A stretch of 64,000 nt of DNA, from positions 236,703 through 300,702 of the forward strand of contig LUCM01003346.1 of assembly GCA_008360955.1 (NCBI GenBank), in the 5' to 3' direction. Below are positions 24,353 to 46,646 of the stretch, one piece after another; positions within the stretch are counted from its first letter, which is position 1, and every line of letters begins with the position of its first letter. The notes under the pieces were generated by a model. That model did not search any database, had not been told where the DNA came from, and saw only the letters and a program-made list of their open reading frames with translations. The stretch comes from Fasciolopsis buskii. Taxonomy: Eukaryota > Platyhelminthes > Trematoda > Plagiorchiida > Fasciolidae. The translations under genes and the position numbers were made by a program.

Positions 24353-25589
24353 TTGTCAATCCCGCTGTTGGCATCATCAGCCAAAGGAACCATTGGTACC
24401 AGTCCCTATGTAATTTCACAGCAATCAGCAATGGCAACCGATGCCACTGACTCTGGACCTGGTCGCGTCTTCTACATTCCTGACTCGTCTACTTCCAAGA
24501 GGTTCCTCACTGATACCGGAGCCCAGACTAAAGTTATTGCTACTCCTCCCGGCGAATACCATCTGCGTCGATCCAAAAGTTTCCTCAAATAAACACGATC
24601 AGAGGCAATTGAATCTGGACCTAACGGGTAGGAAACGTGCTCAGATTTTCATGATTGATGATGCTTCCTACCCACTTCATGGGATCAGCTTTCTCTCGAA
24701 GTTGATGTGAAACAATGTGCACGATTGGACAGAACGACACCTCTGAAAACGGAGGGCACCCATACTTTCGTTCATTCTGCGCAAACTGGTCTTGCGATAC
24801 CCCGATCACCATTTTCTTCAATTATGGACAAATTCTTTTGCAATCACTCCACCGCAGTGTTCTCTGCCCCGTAACTATCACCATGTTATCAACAGGGCCC
24901 TCGAGATATCGAGCCCATGCAGACTATTGTACGAGAATTTCCGCGGCCAAGAAACATAGATTCGTCCACCAAGCAGCAAATGGGTCCCACCACCTCACAT
25001 GGTGCTGAAAAGCCAAGGTAGTTGGTGCCCGTGTAGAGACTATCGTACACATTTTAACGAAACAGCACAAGAAATCCCTATTTATCCAACCGTTTGTGAG
25101 ACGGAAGATTTTCTCGAGGCTGGATCTGATAGGAGGGCACTGCCGCATTCCAAAGACCGTCATATCAACACGATCTCTATTTTTACATCATGGGATGGAT
25201 TTGGGCTTGAAAAATGCAACCTAACCTTTCCAGACGTCGACTCAGTGTTCCGCAATCAAGAGTTTGCCTTTATGTACATTAACAACTTTCTTGTCGCCGG
25301 CACAGACGAAGATAAAAATGTGATCCCAACTTTTCAATGGCATCCAGGTTATGACATTTCTGCCAATACTTTTAAATGCATCATTGGTGTTTTATCAGTC
25401 GTACTTCTTGATTACCAAGTTGGTGGTGAAGTGAATCGATCACTACGACGCACTGTTATTTTTGGCTACCAAAGCCATAATCTTCCAAGTTTTCGCACTC
25501 CTGCGGGCGTCATTAACTACCATTATAACAAAAAGGCAAACAGGTGGTTCACACGTTTATTGCGCAATAAAATAAGTTTCACTTCATAG
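24353..25589 (+). pseudogene. Ty3/Gypsy-type LTR retrotransposon pol fragment
   Basis: An aspartic protease region reads FYIPDSSTSKRFLTDTGAQT (active site DTGA) followed in another frame by NLDLTGRKRAQIFMIDDASY PLHGISFLSKL. The spacer TGPSRYRAHADYCTRISAAK precedes the reverse transcriptase start, where MVLKSQGSWCPCRDYR matches MVPKxxGxWRPCGDYR. The later palm motif reads FAFMYINNFLVAGTDED, a decayed YIDD box. Several frameshifts and deletions remove most of the RT palm. No RNase H, integrase or LTR could be placed. Confidence 0.75.
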
Positions 25590-28344
25590 ACCCTGCTCAG
25601 CTGTGTATATCGCTCTTTTTCACACCATACTTGCACAGGATCCATGTTCTAACTGAGCATTCACGGGTCGAATTCGTCGTATGATGAAAGCTTGCTTTCG
25701 TCCTCTTGAGACTCTATCTGACTGTGTTGGTCCTACTGTTCTGAGTGAAGAATTGGACTGTAGCTCTCAGCTGGGGAGTCGTGTTGCCCATCTGAGTTCT
25801 GGCTCTGTTGCGCCCGTTTGTTGCTAAAGCTGCCTTTATCTGTTGGACAACGTTTTGAGATATTCGTTGTTGCTTCTATGGAAGGATGCTTTCTGATTAG
25901 TTCATGCCGAGGAGTCGATTACTCTCTTCATCCTTTGCGGTCACATCCACCTCCACACTATTACCAATTCATCTTCCAACTGTTTGGAGATTTTGCAACC
26001 ATTGCGGTCGAGGATCACTCACGTCCACCACGACCTTGGGGACTGAAACGGCACCACAAACAGCCAAGTGAGTTTATTCTGTCCCTCGTTGCATACAAAG
26101 GCTGACGGTAGGACTGTCCGCATTCCAGAAAGAGGTGCCACCTCCGTGTCCATTGGTATATAATTATAGCAGACAGTTAACGATATAGAACGGACGTCGT
26201 TATCTTACCTCGAAAGCTGAATTAGTACATGCTCGATATAGCATACCCGGACGTGATACAGTTTAAGCACTTTAAGCGGTAATGCACTTAAGTACACTGA
26301 TCGTAAAACCCTGATTGATGATTTAGCTTGTTACAACGGTCACTATTATCCGAGAGAAATGCGATATTTTAATTACATCTTCCAGCATACTGCTGATATT
26401 TACAATAGTATAGTAAAGAATTTGATCTTGTGACAGATACTCTGCTCTATTCACATCTGAATCGGTCATTCAACCCAATTCCGTTCCACTAGGCATACAG
26501 GGTGTAAGGACAAAAGAAAGGTAAGGACTCATCAGCCTCCCTCGTGATAAACGGGTTACCTTTTTCCCAACACTGACAGTTATTTGTGCATGATATTTCC
26601 ACCGGGTAGAGTCGATCGCTGTTTCCTAACTCGCTTCACCACATTTACGTTTCATGCATATCATTCCGAGATACGTGTCTATATCGAACTCGTTTTCGAC
26701 CGCAATGAGAGGCATTTCCCAAGTCTGTCTAGAGATAGCGTTTCTTTGTCATCATCCGGTGGCTATCGCTTTCTCCACGCAAGTATTCATCGTCTCACCC
26801 CTTGGTCAGTGGCTGTTCGCATTACTGACAATCCCACTATAGGTTTCCAAAGCTCTTTTCACATCACTGGATCCTGACGCCTGGTGTTCTTTCTGCGGCC
26901 ACTACAGGAAGACGTGCACGATTTCAATCAAAACCATTCACCGATTTCTTTACCGTACTGGAGTTCGAACATACTGATGTGACTGATGATCCCCCTCATT
27001 TAACAGACTGGTGGGAACAGTGAATAAACGGATAGAAGCTTTTCCTATTCCTAGCTCACATGCAATCAAAAGGACGAAAACAGCCTCTTTAGCTGTTACG
27101 GATCCGCACATCTTAAGGAGAATTTGGGTTTATCCAAGCAGATGTGATCCCCTGACACAGCCTTGCTGCAACCCGGTGAGCTTTTCTGGAACAATTACGA
27201 TTTTACAGACACTCCTGATTTTCTTCGTCAGTTAGAGTCAAACGAGAAGACACGTAGACCCCCCGGTCGCCTTGCTTCCCGTCGCAAAGACCTGATCACA
27301 TATACATGCAAGAGGCTGTTACGGGAATATCGAAGAGGTTGAATAAAATTAACTCATCTTAGTCTCATTTCATCTCAGGTCCCCAAGGTTAACGAAGAAG
27401 ACCACGAGGACAATGCACTGGCCATGGTAAAGAAAAAGGGGGAAGAAGTGGAGTAATGAGTGGGAATAATTCCATTTTAATTTAAGCGTCAAGGGAGCAC
27501 ATTCCGAATAGAAGACATCCTTGTCTCCAGCTCGTCGCGTTCTTTTCCTTTTTCTTTATATGACGTGCCCAAGTTTGCGTCGCAAACACGGTGCTGGTTC
27601 ACGAAAACAGTTGTTCCGTTCGCCTTTCTTTTGCATCGCAATCGTGCCCGTGGTCTGCAGCCTGAGCCCATACAGCCGAATAAATCTTATACACATTTGT
27701 TCGCCACTACTGCGTTAAAACCATTCGCATCCAGCATACTCAGACCTAATTCGTGTCATTTCTACTAATGATTTGTTTCACTGATAAGGCAAGTAGCTCA
27801 GGTGCTGTTAGTATTGGAAATCTGAAAGTGGCGTATCTTGATTCAGATTATATTGGTCGAGATAGATTCAAAAAACGCGAGTATGTACCGGATACCTCAG
27901 ATTCCCTTGAGAACAATGGACAAAATACTCAGATGACGATTAATCCTCTCCATTCTGAGAGGATAAATAAACTTGTTAGTCTGGCATTCAGCTGAACTTG
28001 TCCAGGCAACTACCCAAAGTTGCTTGGTGCCCTGGAAGGAGTGTTGTGCGGGATGCATTGACCTTCGAACGTCAAATTTTACATTCAATCTGTACGTTTG
28101 CATTTTATATCTCATCACATCCCTGCTGTACAATCGACAGGATCACGCGACTTGACCTAGGCAGTTAGAGGCAAAGTATTGGTTGCGTTCATGCTAGCAT
28201 GGATTTCACACACATCAGAAATGCACTTCGACCATGACGGCGCAGTGATTTTCCCGCCACACTTGTGGCCACCAGGACAATAAAATGCGAAAAATGATGG
28301 TGAAGATGTTACATAGCATGCAGGTTACTCATCGGTAATTCCAG
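25590..28344. other. No recognisable gene
   Basis: The left part may be further decayed pol sequence, but I see no RNase H or integrase motif. Short frames on both strands elsewhere are unremarkable. Confidence 0.4.
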
Positions 28345-28400
28345 TGTGAACAACTATCTGACTATGCGATTTTTGTAGCCCCGGTGCACCATCGGAAATT
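28345..28400 (+). repeat. SINE-like segment shared with 30992-31040
   Basis: GTGAACAACTATCTGACTAT and the following GTAGCCCCGGTG match the segment at 30992 with a few substitutions. Confidence 0.45.
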
Positions 28401-29499
28401 TCACCAACAGAAGGGAAAATTCCGGCGCATGGGACAAATAGCTAGTAGGATATGATTACACTTGGAAAAGACGGTCACAGTTGAAAAAGAGAAACGGTGC
28501 CATATTTGGACTCACTGGAACCGACCAACTCAAGCAATTGAACACTGATAATAGGTCTATCTGTGCATTCATTCAGCGGATCCACGGATATATTTTGCAC
28601 GTCATCTACAACCTAAGATTAGAAACCGAGCCGCACTGTCCAATTATTCCTTCAGCGATATTCGAATTCTTATTAAAAAAAATTAATATGGATATACCTT
28701 ACCTGAGGGTAGTTCTTTCACATTCTTGGTATTGTGAACAAGATAATTTTACTTCCGTTAGCTGAGATCACCTGCAATGGTAAGCCGCCTTGTGTTTTCT
28801 GAATATATCACTGACTGACGACTTTCTCAAGATTACACGGTCGATTATTGTGGTGCCGTGTTACATTTGTGTAGAGAAGATAATCGCTCGGGATTCATCT
28901 GAACTACGGCAACCAACGGACTGATTTCTCTTCGTCCTCCCTGCTCTGCCAACGTATGTATCGAAAACTATCGTCAAAAAGCATGAGACTGAGTGACGCA
29001 AGTCCCTCACCGGCTATTCAAAAACCAACTTAATCGTGGACAGTATCGGAAATTTGAGGTGATGCAATCAGAATGAGGCAGAGCTCAAAGACATGGGCAT
29101 AATGTGCCCTGTGACGCTTGAACGCAACCCAGAGGAGGATATCCTGCGGACAACAGGTACGATTGTGACGGGCCTAGGAAGGAACAACAGCAGTGGCACT
29201 AAAAACTGATCTTAGACAGCATGAAGAAGGCGCACCTTGACTGAAGGCTAACTGACCCATTGAGTGTGTCCGATTTGTGGTGTGGACAGTATCTCCCCAG
29301 GACGATCCCAAATAAACGTACACAAGTGTGTGGAGAATCACAGTCAAAAGTGTGTTAAGCTTGAAAGTAAACCAGGGATCCCGGAACGCGATGGACCGCT
29401 TGGCAATCCAGGCATCCCGATACGGTATGGTCCTTTCACTATCGCAGTGCAAGGTACTGACAAGAGCTACTGCATGGAATCGCCCTTTGTGCTGATATG
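28401..29499. other. Non-coding; open frame with cysteine/histidine cluster at 29264
   Basis: A plus-strand frame starting at 29264 begins MCPICGVDSISPGRSQINVH KC. The C-x2-C and H-x-C spacing is only loosely like a zinc finger. No call is made. Confidence 0.3.
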
Positions 29500-29820
29500 T
29501 TAGACGTAATTGATAGCTTCCAGCAGCTGCGTAACCTGATCGTAACTAGGAATCATGTCGAGATCACATAGGGAACTGATAAAGCCAAAACAAATTGCAC
29601 GAATATGCGATATATGTAGCGCCGTCATGGCATCCGGCTTTTTCTCAAGGGACGGGATAAACTGCCATAGTTCATAATGATCTTCATTGCCGAACCCTGG
29701 CTCTTCCGTGTTGGTGATTCTCGGCAGCTTTCTGCGTTCGCCGAGGTCTCCGAAGTATTGCTCTAGTCTAGTGTGAGTAATGACAAGATGCACCGTCGTA
29801 CTTTGGGCGCAGACAGTCAC
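29500..29820 (-). CDS. Unrecognised 106-codon open frame
   Basis: The frame reads RLEQYFGDLGERRKLPRITN and later ELWQFIPSLEKKPDAMTALH with balanced composition. It could be an exon or element relic. No motif or firm splice signals were seen, and the RTE-like fragment lies on the other strand next to it. Confidence 0.25.
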   Translation of the reverse strand: MTVCAQSTTVHLVITHTRLEQYFGDLGERRKLPRITNTEEPGFGNEDHYELWQFIPSLEKKPDAMTALHISHIRAICFGFISSLCDLDMIPSYDQVTQLLEAINYV

Positions 29821-29838
29821 TTCCTGATCGAGATATTA

Positions 29839-29976
29839 ACTCTACATCGCCTTCGGTGGTTTGGAAGCGTCTCATTTGCGCTTACTTATTGTTTAGCTTT
29901 TCATGCTCTTTTTGCACATGCTGAGCAGCGGCTAAGAGACGCAGCGGCGAGGCTCGGGTCGGAGATACGAAGCTGA
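29839..29976 (+). pseudogene. RTE-like element C-terminal fragment
   Basis: The frame includes LTLHRLRWFGSVSF followed by CLAFHALFAHAEQRLRD. It matches the LHRLRWLGHVLRM...LPYRALF signature at the C-terminus of flatworm RTE-like reverse transcriptase ORFs, of which a better copy lies at 45611-46222. Only this short piece survives. Confidence 0.55.
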
Positions 29977-30590
29977 TTTCAGCTTTGGTTCTATCTGGTG
30001 CTTTTCGACTTTCCGGTTGGAGTTCAAGAGATGAAAACTGACGTTTGGTTATAGACCTTGAGATTTCCGGCTCAGAATCGAAGAAAGGGACGCGGATGTT
30101 GTGCGGTTTGCCTGTACAACTTGTTCCTTAAAAAACTACAAAATATTTGAAAACAGTAAAATGTATAGGATGAAAACAGACAAAACACCTTTCATGTAGT
30201 TTACTGTTCCTCTCCGGTAACCAATCTGTGTATGAATTTACTTGAATGTTAGTGAGCTGACATCAAGCTCATTTTCGGGCCGATGTAAAATACATTAATA
30301 CATACGTGTCTACTGAGAACCTTCGGTCATCACAAAGCGAAAGATTTCTGTTCTCGAGAAGGTTTGCGCATCGGGCATTCAGTGAGAGCCAACGAGGAGG
30401 AACGAGGTAAAAATAGGAAAACTGGAAGAACCGAATCACAGTTAATGAATATCACTGCTAAGCTATGATCTTGATGAACACACTTCATTCTCCTCAATGA
30501 GGATACTTCTAGTCTGTAACCCCACTTTTCTCACAAAGCAACCAAACTGATGAGAAAAAAATTGAATAGGGTCTGCAATTTTATCAGAGC
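29977..30590. other. Non-coding stretch, nothing recognised
   Basis: No open frame of note and no recognised repeat. Confidence 0.45.
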
Positions 30591-30636
30591 GGAGATTCAC
30601 TGATATCACTGGTGAGGTTCGCATCGCAATGGCGAA
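30591..30636 (+). repeat. Short direct repeat, copy 1
   Basis: CGGAGATTCACTGATATCAC followed by TGGTGAGGTTCGCAT recurs at 31153-31198 with about six changes. Confidence 0.6.
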
Positions 30637-30991
30637 ACAAACAGTCTTAACGCAGTTATGTATCCCACTTTTCTACCTATAACCTTATGGTTTATTCTAG
30701 GCTAGTGAAAAGACACCAGTTACCCGTTGGTAGTATCTTTCTAAGAGAGTATTCTACAAATACCCTTTTAGAAAATCTGGTCCATCTACGTTAAACATGA
30801 AAAGGATAACAACCGAATTGCATAAACCCACGGGGTGAAAACTCTTATCGTGATCCACGTGGAATGCGTACACAGAAAAGCAGACAGTCTACAAAGACCA
30901 GCTAGCAGAGAAGTCAGGTGACCGGGACACGTAAAGACCGAAAACAAAACAAATATCACACAGCTTGCAGATTGTTCACCGAACATTCATG

Positions 30992-31040
30992 AGTGAACAA
31001 CTAATCTGACTGAGTAGTTCTTGTCGCCCCGTGGGACTCG
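30992..31040 (+). repeat. SINE-like segment with tRNA-like minus-strand B box
   Basis: It shares GTGAACAACTAATCTGACTG and the TGTCGCCCCG block with 28345-28400. Read on the minus strand it contains GATTCGAGTCCC, close to a Pol III B box, which suggests a tRNA-derived SINE. Confidence 0.45.
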
Positions 31041-31152
31041 AATCAATCGCCCAAAGTAGGCGAGATCTCCAGTACCGACAGGGCAAATGTGAAAATGGTA
31101 AGCGGAACAAATGGTGCAAGAGAACTAGGCAAGCCGGCTAACTTTAACTGAA

Positions 31153-31198
31153 ACGGAGATTCACTGGTATCACTGGAGAGGTTCTCATTACAATGGTG
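31153..31198 (+). repeat. Short direct repeat, copy 2
   Basis: Second copy of the 30591-30636 sequence, same orientation, about 560 bases downstream. Confidence 0.6.
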
Positions 31199-31713
31199 AG
31201 AGTTTTAGATTAGGAAAGACGATGCGCGGGGATGAGGTAACTGATAGCTGCCTCGCAACAAACAAAATCGGAATGTAGAGACGAAAAATGAGAAAAAACT
31301 GTCAATGTTTGATGACCGGGTTTCGCGACTTATTTTTAGAAACAACTGCTTCAATGATATAATCCATTAGTTAACAAAAAGTCGACTAGGCTATTTCTTT
31401 CTTCGTCAATCTACCCCGTAGGCAGTGCTTATGTCATCCATATAGTGACCGAACGATCGGTGCTGGAAGAACAAACAGATTATTTCAATAAAAGTCATAT
31501 GTAAAGTTAGGCAGAATATGAGGATTTTGGTAGTGGGGACTGAGAAATGTTTTCAAAAATACACTCATTGTGAACGTAACAACTGACAAATTCAATATCT
31601 GTACAAGATGGGCAGTGAAAATGGGATGACAAGAACGTAATTCGGACAGCTGACGAGCAACAGAGAGGAAAGAAGATCGTCTAGTCTGTGGGATGTTTTT
31701 CCTGGAGTGGAAA
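31199..31713. other. RPB2 3' flank
   Basis: Non-coding sequence downstream of the RPB2 stop on the minus strand, probably containing its 3' UTR. I could not fix a polyadenylation signal. Confidence 0.4.
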
Positions 31714-42966
<11,253 letters not shown>

Positions 42967-44255
42967 TTTAGATCGAGATGATCATAACATTACGTGTTCT
43001 TGTTATCCATGATAAAAGAAGTTTAAAATAGTCCTACGGGCTGGATAAGTTTTTTTTGTCAGTAAACAGTAATTTACTGCCGCATGACTTGTTGAGACCT
43101 TGTGTGGTCCTTCGCCAAGCAAATTGCCAGGCTACTGGTATTTCTGCCCTCATGTACTGGGCTCTAGTGACTACGGAGCAAATCCCTTCTATTGTGGTAA
43201 AGCGGGGCAACAGTATTAATGAAGCATTCATAGGTTGAGAACAAGCTCTTAGTCATTCGACAAATGACTAACGAAAATCACTGAAAAAGCTTAGCGTCTC
43301 TATTCGAGCTACATAAAGCGATAAAACCCACAACGAAAAGAAAATCGAGTTATCCTGTCATAACATCGGATTTTCTCTTAAGAGAGAAATATGCAGCTCA
43401 AAAAGATATCAGGACACTATAACAAGTTGAAAACCTGGTTTTCACAAGTGAAGACCGCCAAGACTCAATACACGAGGGGATAAACCGACAACCATGACCA
43501 TGGAAATCGAAGTGGTATATAACCAACTAAGGTCCCAACAGGTGTGGAAGTGAGCCAGGAAGCATCAAATTCTCTAAATTCGTTAAAATCAGCATCATTT
43601 CAGACGAACTGATGCAAAACGACACTTGCGTACTTTTGTTATGTTGCCGAGTTTGGTTGGTCTATGCACACACTGAAGCACAAGACACAAGTACGCGCAG
43701 CGCACGATACCACAGGAGCACACAGCCTGTAGTCTAGTGGGACACGAACATACACACAGAGGTTGGAGGCACAAAAAGTTCGGGCTCAAGACTCAAGGCC
43801 CGTAGTCGCACAACGAATGGGACAGATCTGCTGCTCCCTTGAATGAACAGCCACACGGAACAATAAGCGGCGCGAAATACGAACAGCTAGCCCAGCCCGC
43901 TAGCGGAAGAGAGAAGACGAACACAGTACTGCCGCGCGTTTATTGGTGACCCACCAACACAAGTCAGAATTCAAGTGAGCTCTATCGTTTATGTAGTTTT
44001 GTGGGGTGGCCTTGATCGATGTGTGGACTAGCCAATCACAGAACGGGCTTTTATGAATCTTTCCGTGGACATATGAAAATATTCAACCGCGCAATATTTA
44101 AAATAACGTCAATTTCGAAATATTGAGAGAAGGATAGATTCTTTTGGAAAATTAGTAGCAGAAATGAAATCTGCGGCTCCAAAACCTTGGAATGGTCGTC
44201 GACCATAACACAATTGGAGCTCGGATGCAATCCGAGATAACTTCCATAAAAGGCT
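42967..44255. other. Upstream region of RPB2; no gene recognised
   Basis: This should contain the RPB2 promoter and perhaps a 5' UTR exon, but no core promoter element is convincing. Small open frames on both strands have no known motif. Confidence 0.4.
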
Positions 44256-44504
44256 ATGAGACCTCTTACTCAACGGAAACCTGACCGCTATCGTGATTTC
44301 GGGAAACTGGAATGGATAGGTTTTTCCTATTGGGGAAATGTGGGAAGCCGTTCTGGGATTGATTACTACCGTTCAAAAGAAGGCAAGAAGTTTTTGCTCC
44401 ATAATTTTGAATCAAGGGTAAGCCATCTTGCGATCACCTTCTTTGAATCAACAATGGATGAACTGACCAGATTGCTCATAGGAACCAATGGTGGCCCCGT
44501 ATAA
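44256..44504 (+). CDS. Unrecognised open frame ending at a TATA-like box
   Basis: The 82-codon frame includes GKLEWIGFSYWGNVGSRSGI and KKFLLHNFESR, after which a GTAAGC donor-like site occurs. TATAAAAGG overlaps the stop codon at about 44502. The segment could be a first exon, an LTR-like promoter or chance. No family is recognised. Confidence 0.2.
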   Translation: MRPLTQRKPDRYRDFGKLEWIGFSYWGNVGSRSGIDYYRSKEGKKFLLHNFESRVSHLAITFFESTMDELTRLLIGTNGGPV

Positions 44505-44976
44505 AAGGTCGTCGCTGGTTCTAGAGGACCCCTTTGGCTCCGATTACACACCACTCTACACTAGGCTGTACAGGTTTGGGAAGGCGTTAAAAAATGAATG
44601 AAAAATGAGGGGTATGAAACCCGTATGCTACATCGATGAACTCACCCACTAATATCACTATTTTGCCTGTCTGGTGTCACCACTTCACTTGAGCACTGCT
44701 TCCGAAATATCGGTGGCCCAGTGCAGTCAGACACCGGGTGTTCTCAACGCGGAGGTCAAGTCATATCGCCACAAAGTCAAGAATTACGAACCGCAAGACT
44801 TTACGCTTTCTCTGAGGGGAGGCCGGTGCAACAGACGTCACAGATTCACGAAAACAGTCATACCTTTCATTACTTATGTTTCGATTCCCGAAACGGTCAA
44901 CAGCTGCAAACAAGCTCCTGAGTAAATCAAGTTACCGATCACAGATCGGACCATTTTTTGAATGCCACGGTATGAT

Positions 44977-45592
44977 CGGGAGTGGGTGTCTGAGGCTTTG
45001 AGTTAAACAATCAGTTTGAGCACACAAACACCCGAATAATCTTGTATTTTAAATAGCCTGAGGTGGTTCCAATCAGATTGCGAGGGCAAAAGGGAATACC
45101 CGCCGCTCTCCTCTGAGTCAAATGATACTTGCACATCAACCTAGGAGAAACCGGTAAATCCCGACCCTAAACCGACCACGGACGGCGAATGAACCATACG
45201 GCACTATGCTCACCGGCGCCTTTGAGGAAGAAGTGTAAGGGGAACCCAGGATGCTCAGCACCATTCGAAAGGCGCAAGAACTGAACAATCAGTAGCCGAT
45301 CCTTAATGGATGACGAGATCCTCACGTCGTCCTACTGCATTGTAGGTTGGACTACTTGGTTGGACGCTCGGGGTGGGACCCTCTGTGCCAACCCCCTGCT
45401 TCAGTTTGGGCAACCGGGTGGTACCCAGCTTACTAACGAGATATGAATCCCAATGGAGAACTGCTGATGTGGAGGTGGATGAAGGATGAGCTAACATAAA
45501 CGTGAAGCGCGCAGAATGTCTTAAGCGCTATTCTCTTTTTTTCTCATCGTATCTCTCCCTCGTCGTGAATTGGTGGCATATGATCTGTAAAG
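44977..45592 (+). repeat. Unclassified dispersed repeat, copy 2
   Basis: This copy matches 33305-33925 in order and orientation. It abuts the RTE-like 3' fragment on its right, so it may have served as that element's insertion target. Confidence 0.7.
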
Positions 45593-45610
45593 GCACTTGT
45601 GCTCAACAGG

Positions 45611-46222
45611 GATGATCATCATCATCATCGTTCAGCGGTAAACAGCAAAGCAAGCCTCACTGACCGCTGCCTTTCCCCAGAGTTACACGTTTATATAAAA
45701 AGAGTGAATATTCAATGGGAAAAGGGAGTGAACCTACACAGGCGGGAAAAGATAAAATGCTGCTGCAGCCAACACACGGAACACAGTCTAGCTGTACAAA
45801 CGCACCTGTTTTCAATCATTCTGATTCGATAGAAAATGACAGCACGATCGCCACTGTTCACGGCTCACTCACATATCCTTTACTGTCTCCAGCCAGCAAG
45901 TCGACAAGTCTTTAGGACCCCAACCACGAAGGCGTGAGACACCTACTTTATCTAAATTCGCTGTACATTTTCTCATCCCACGTTGCCCCGTCATCTGTTG
46001 GCCTCCATATGGCTTCTTCCATTCCTTAGAAGGAACATAAAATAGGGCACGGTAGGGTAGACGAGTGTTCGTCATGCGCAACACGTGACCCAACCAGCGT
46101 AGTCTACTAAGTTTCATACGATGAAAAAAGGTGTTCTGAGAGCCAGCAGCTAGTGCTAGATTCATATCACAACGAGATTACACCTTGACGTGGTGTGACG
46201 GCTTGCGTGCCTCCATGATCCA
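45611..46222 (-). pseudogene. RTE-like retrotransposon 3' end, 5' truncated
   Basis: The frame reads MKLSRLRWLGHVLRMTNTRL PYRALFYVPSKEWKKPYGGQ, then VGVSRLRGWGPKDLSTCWLE TVKDM. After an in-frame TGA it continues REQWRSCCHFLSNQND to a final stop. This is the characteristic C-terminal tail of RTE-like ORFs in flatworms. The downstream ATGATGATG run at 45611-45630 fits the short tandem tail of RTE elements. The upstream (5') end is cut at 46222, where the satellite array begins. Confidence 0.75.
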
Positions 46223-46280
46223 TGCAGATGCTTGTACACTCGGAATTGATATTTCTCACCAGAATCGCATATGTAGCATG

Positions 46281-46311
<31 letters not shown>

Positions 46312-46615
46312 CATGGAAGCTGTTCATGGAAGAATCCACAGAAGAACGACAACTGTGATTCGTTGATAATTGTTTGTCAGTTGGGCTGAGCGAACCTTGG
46401 GAACGAGGGCAGAATGCCCCAGAATATACATATGTATATATAGAAGCAGCAAGTAGTATGTGGATGCGTGAACAAAATGTGCCTGGGAGCAGACGACCGG
46501 TTTCGCGGTTATTGTCGCTCGTCAGGTATGTGTGCCCGGTGCTCTGTTGTCCAAACATGCAGATGCTTGTACACTCGGAATTGATATTTCTCACCAGAAT
46601 CGCATATGTAGCATG

Positions 46616-46646
<31 letters not shown>

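Noticed and set aside
29264..29330. C-x2-C...H-x-C cluster like a zinc finger
   Set aside because: Spacing does not fit UBZ4, C2H2 or zinc-knuckle consensus, and the rest of the frame is not informative.
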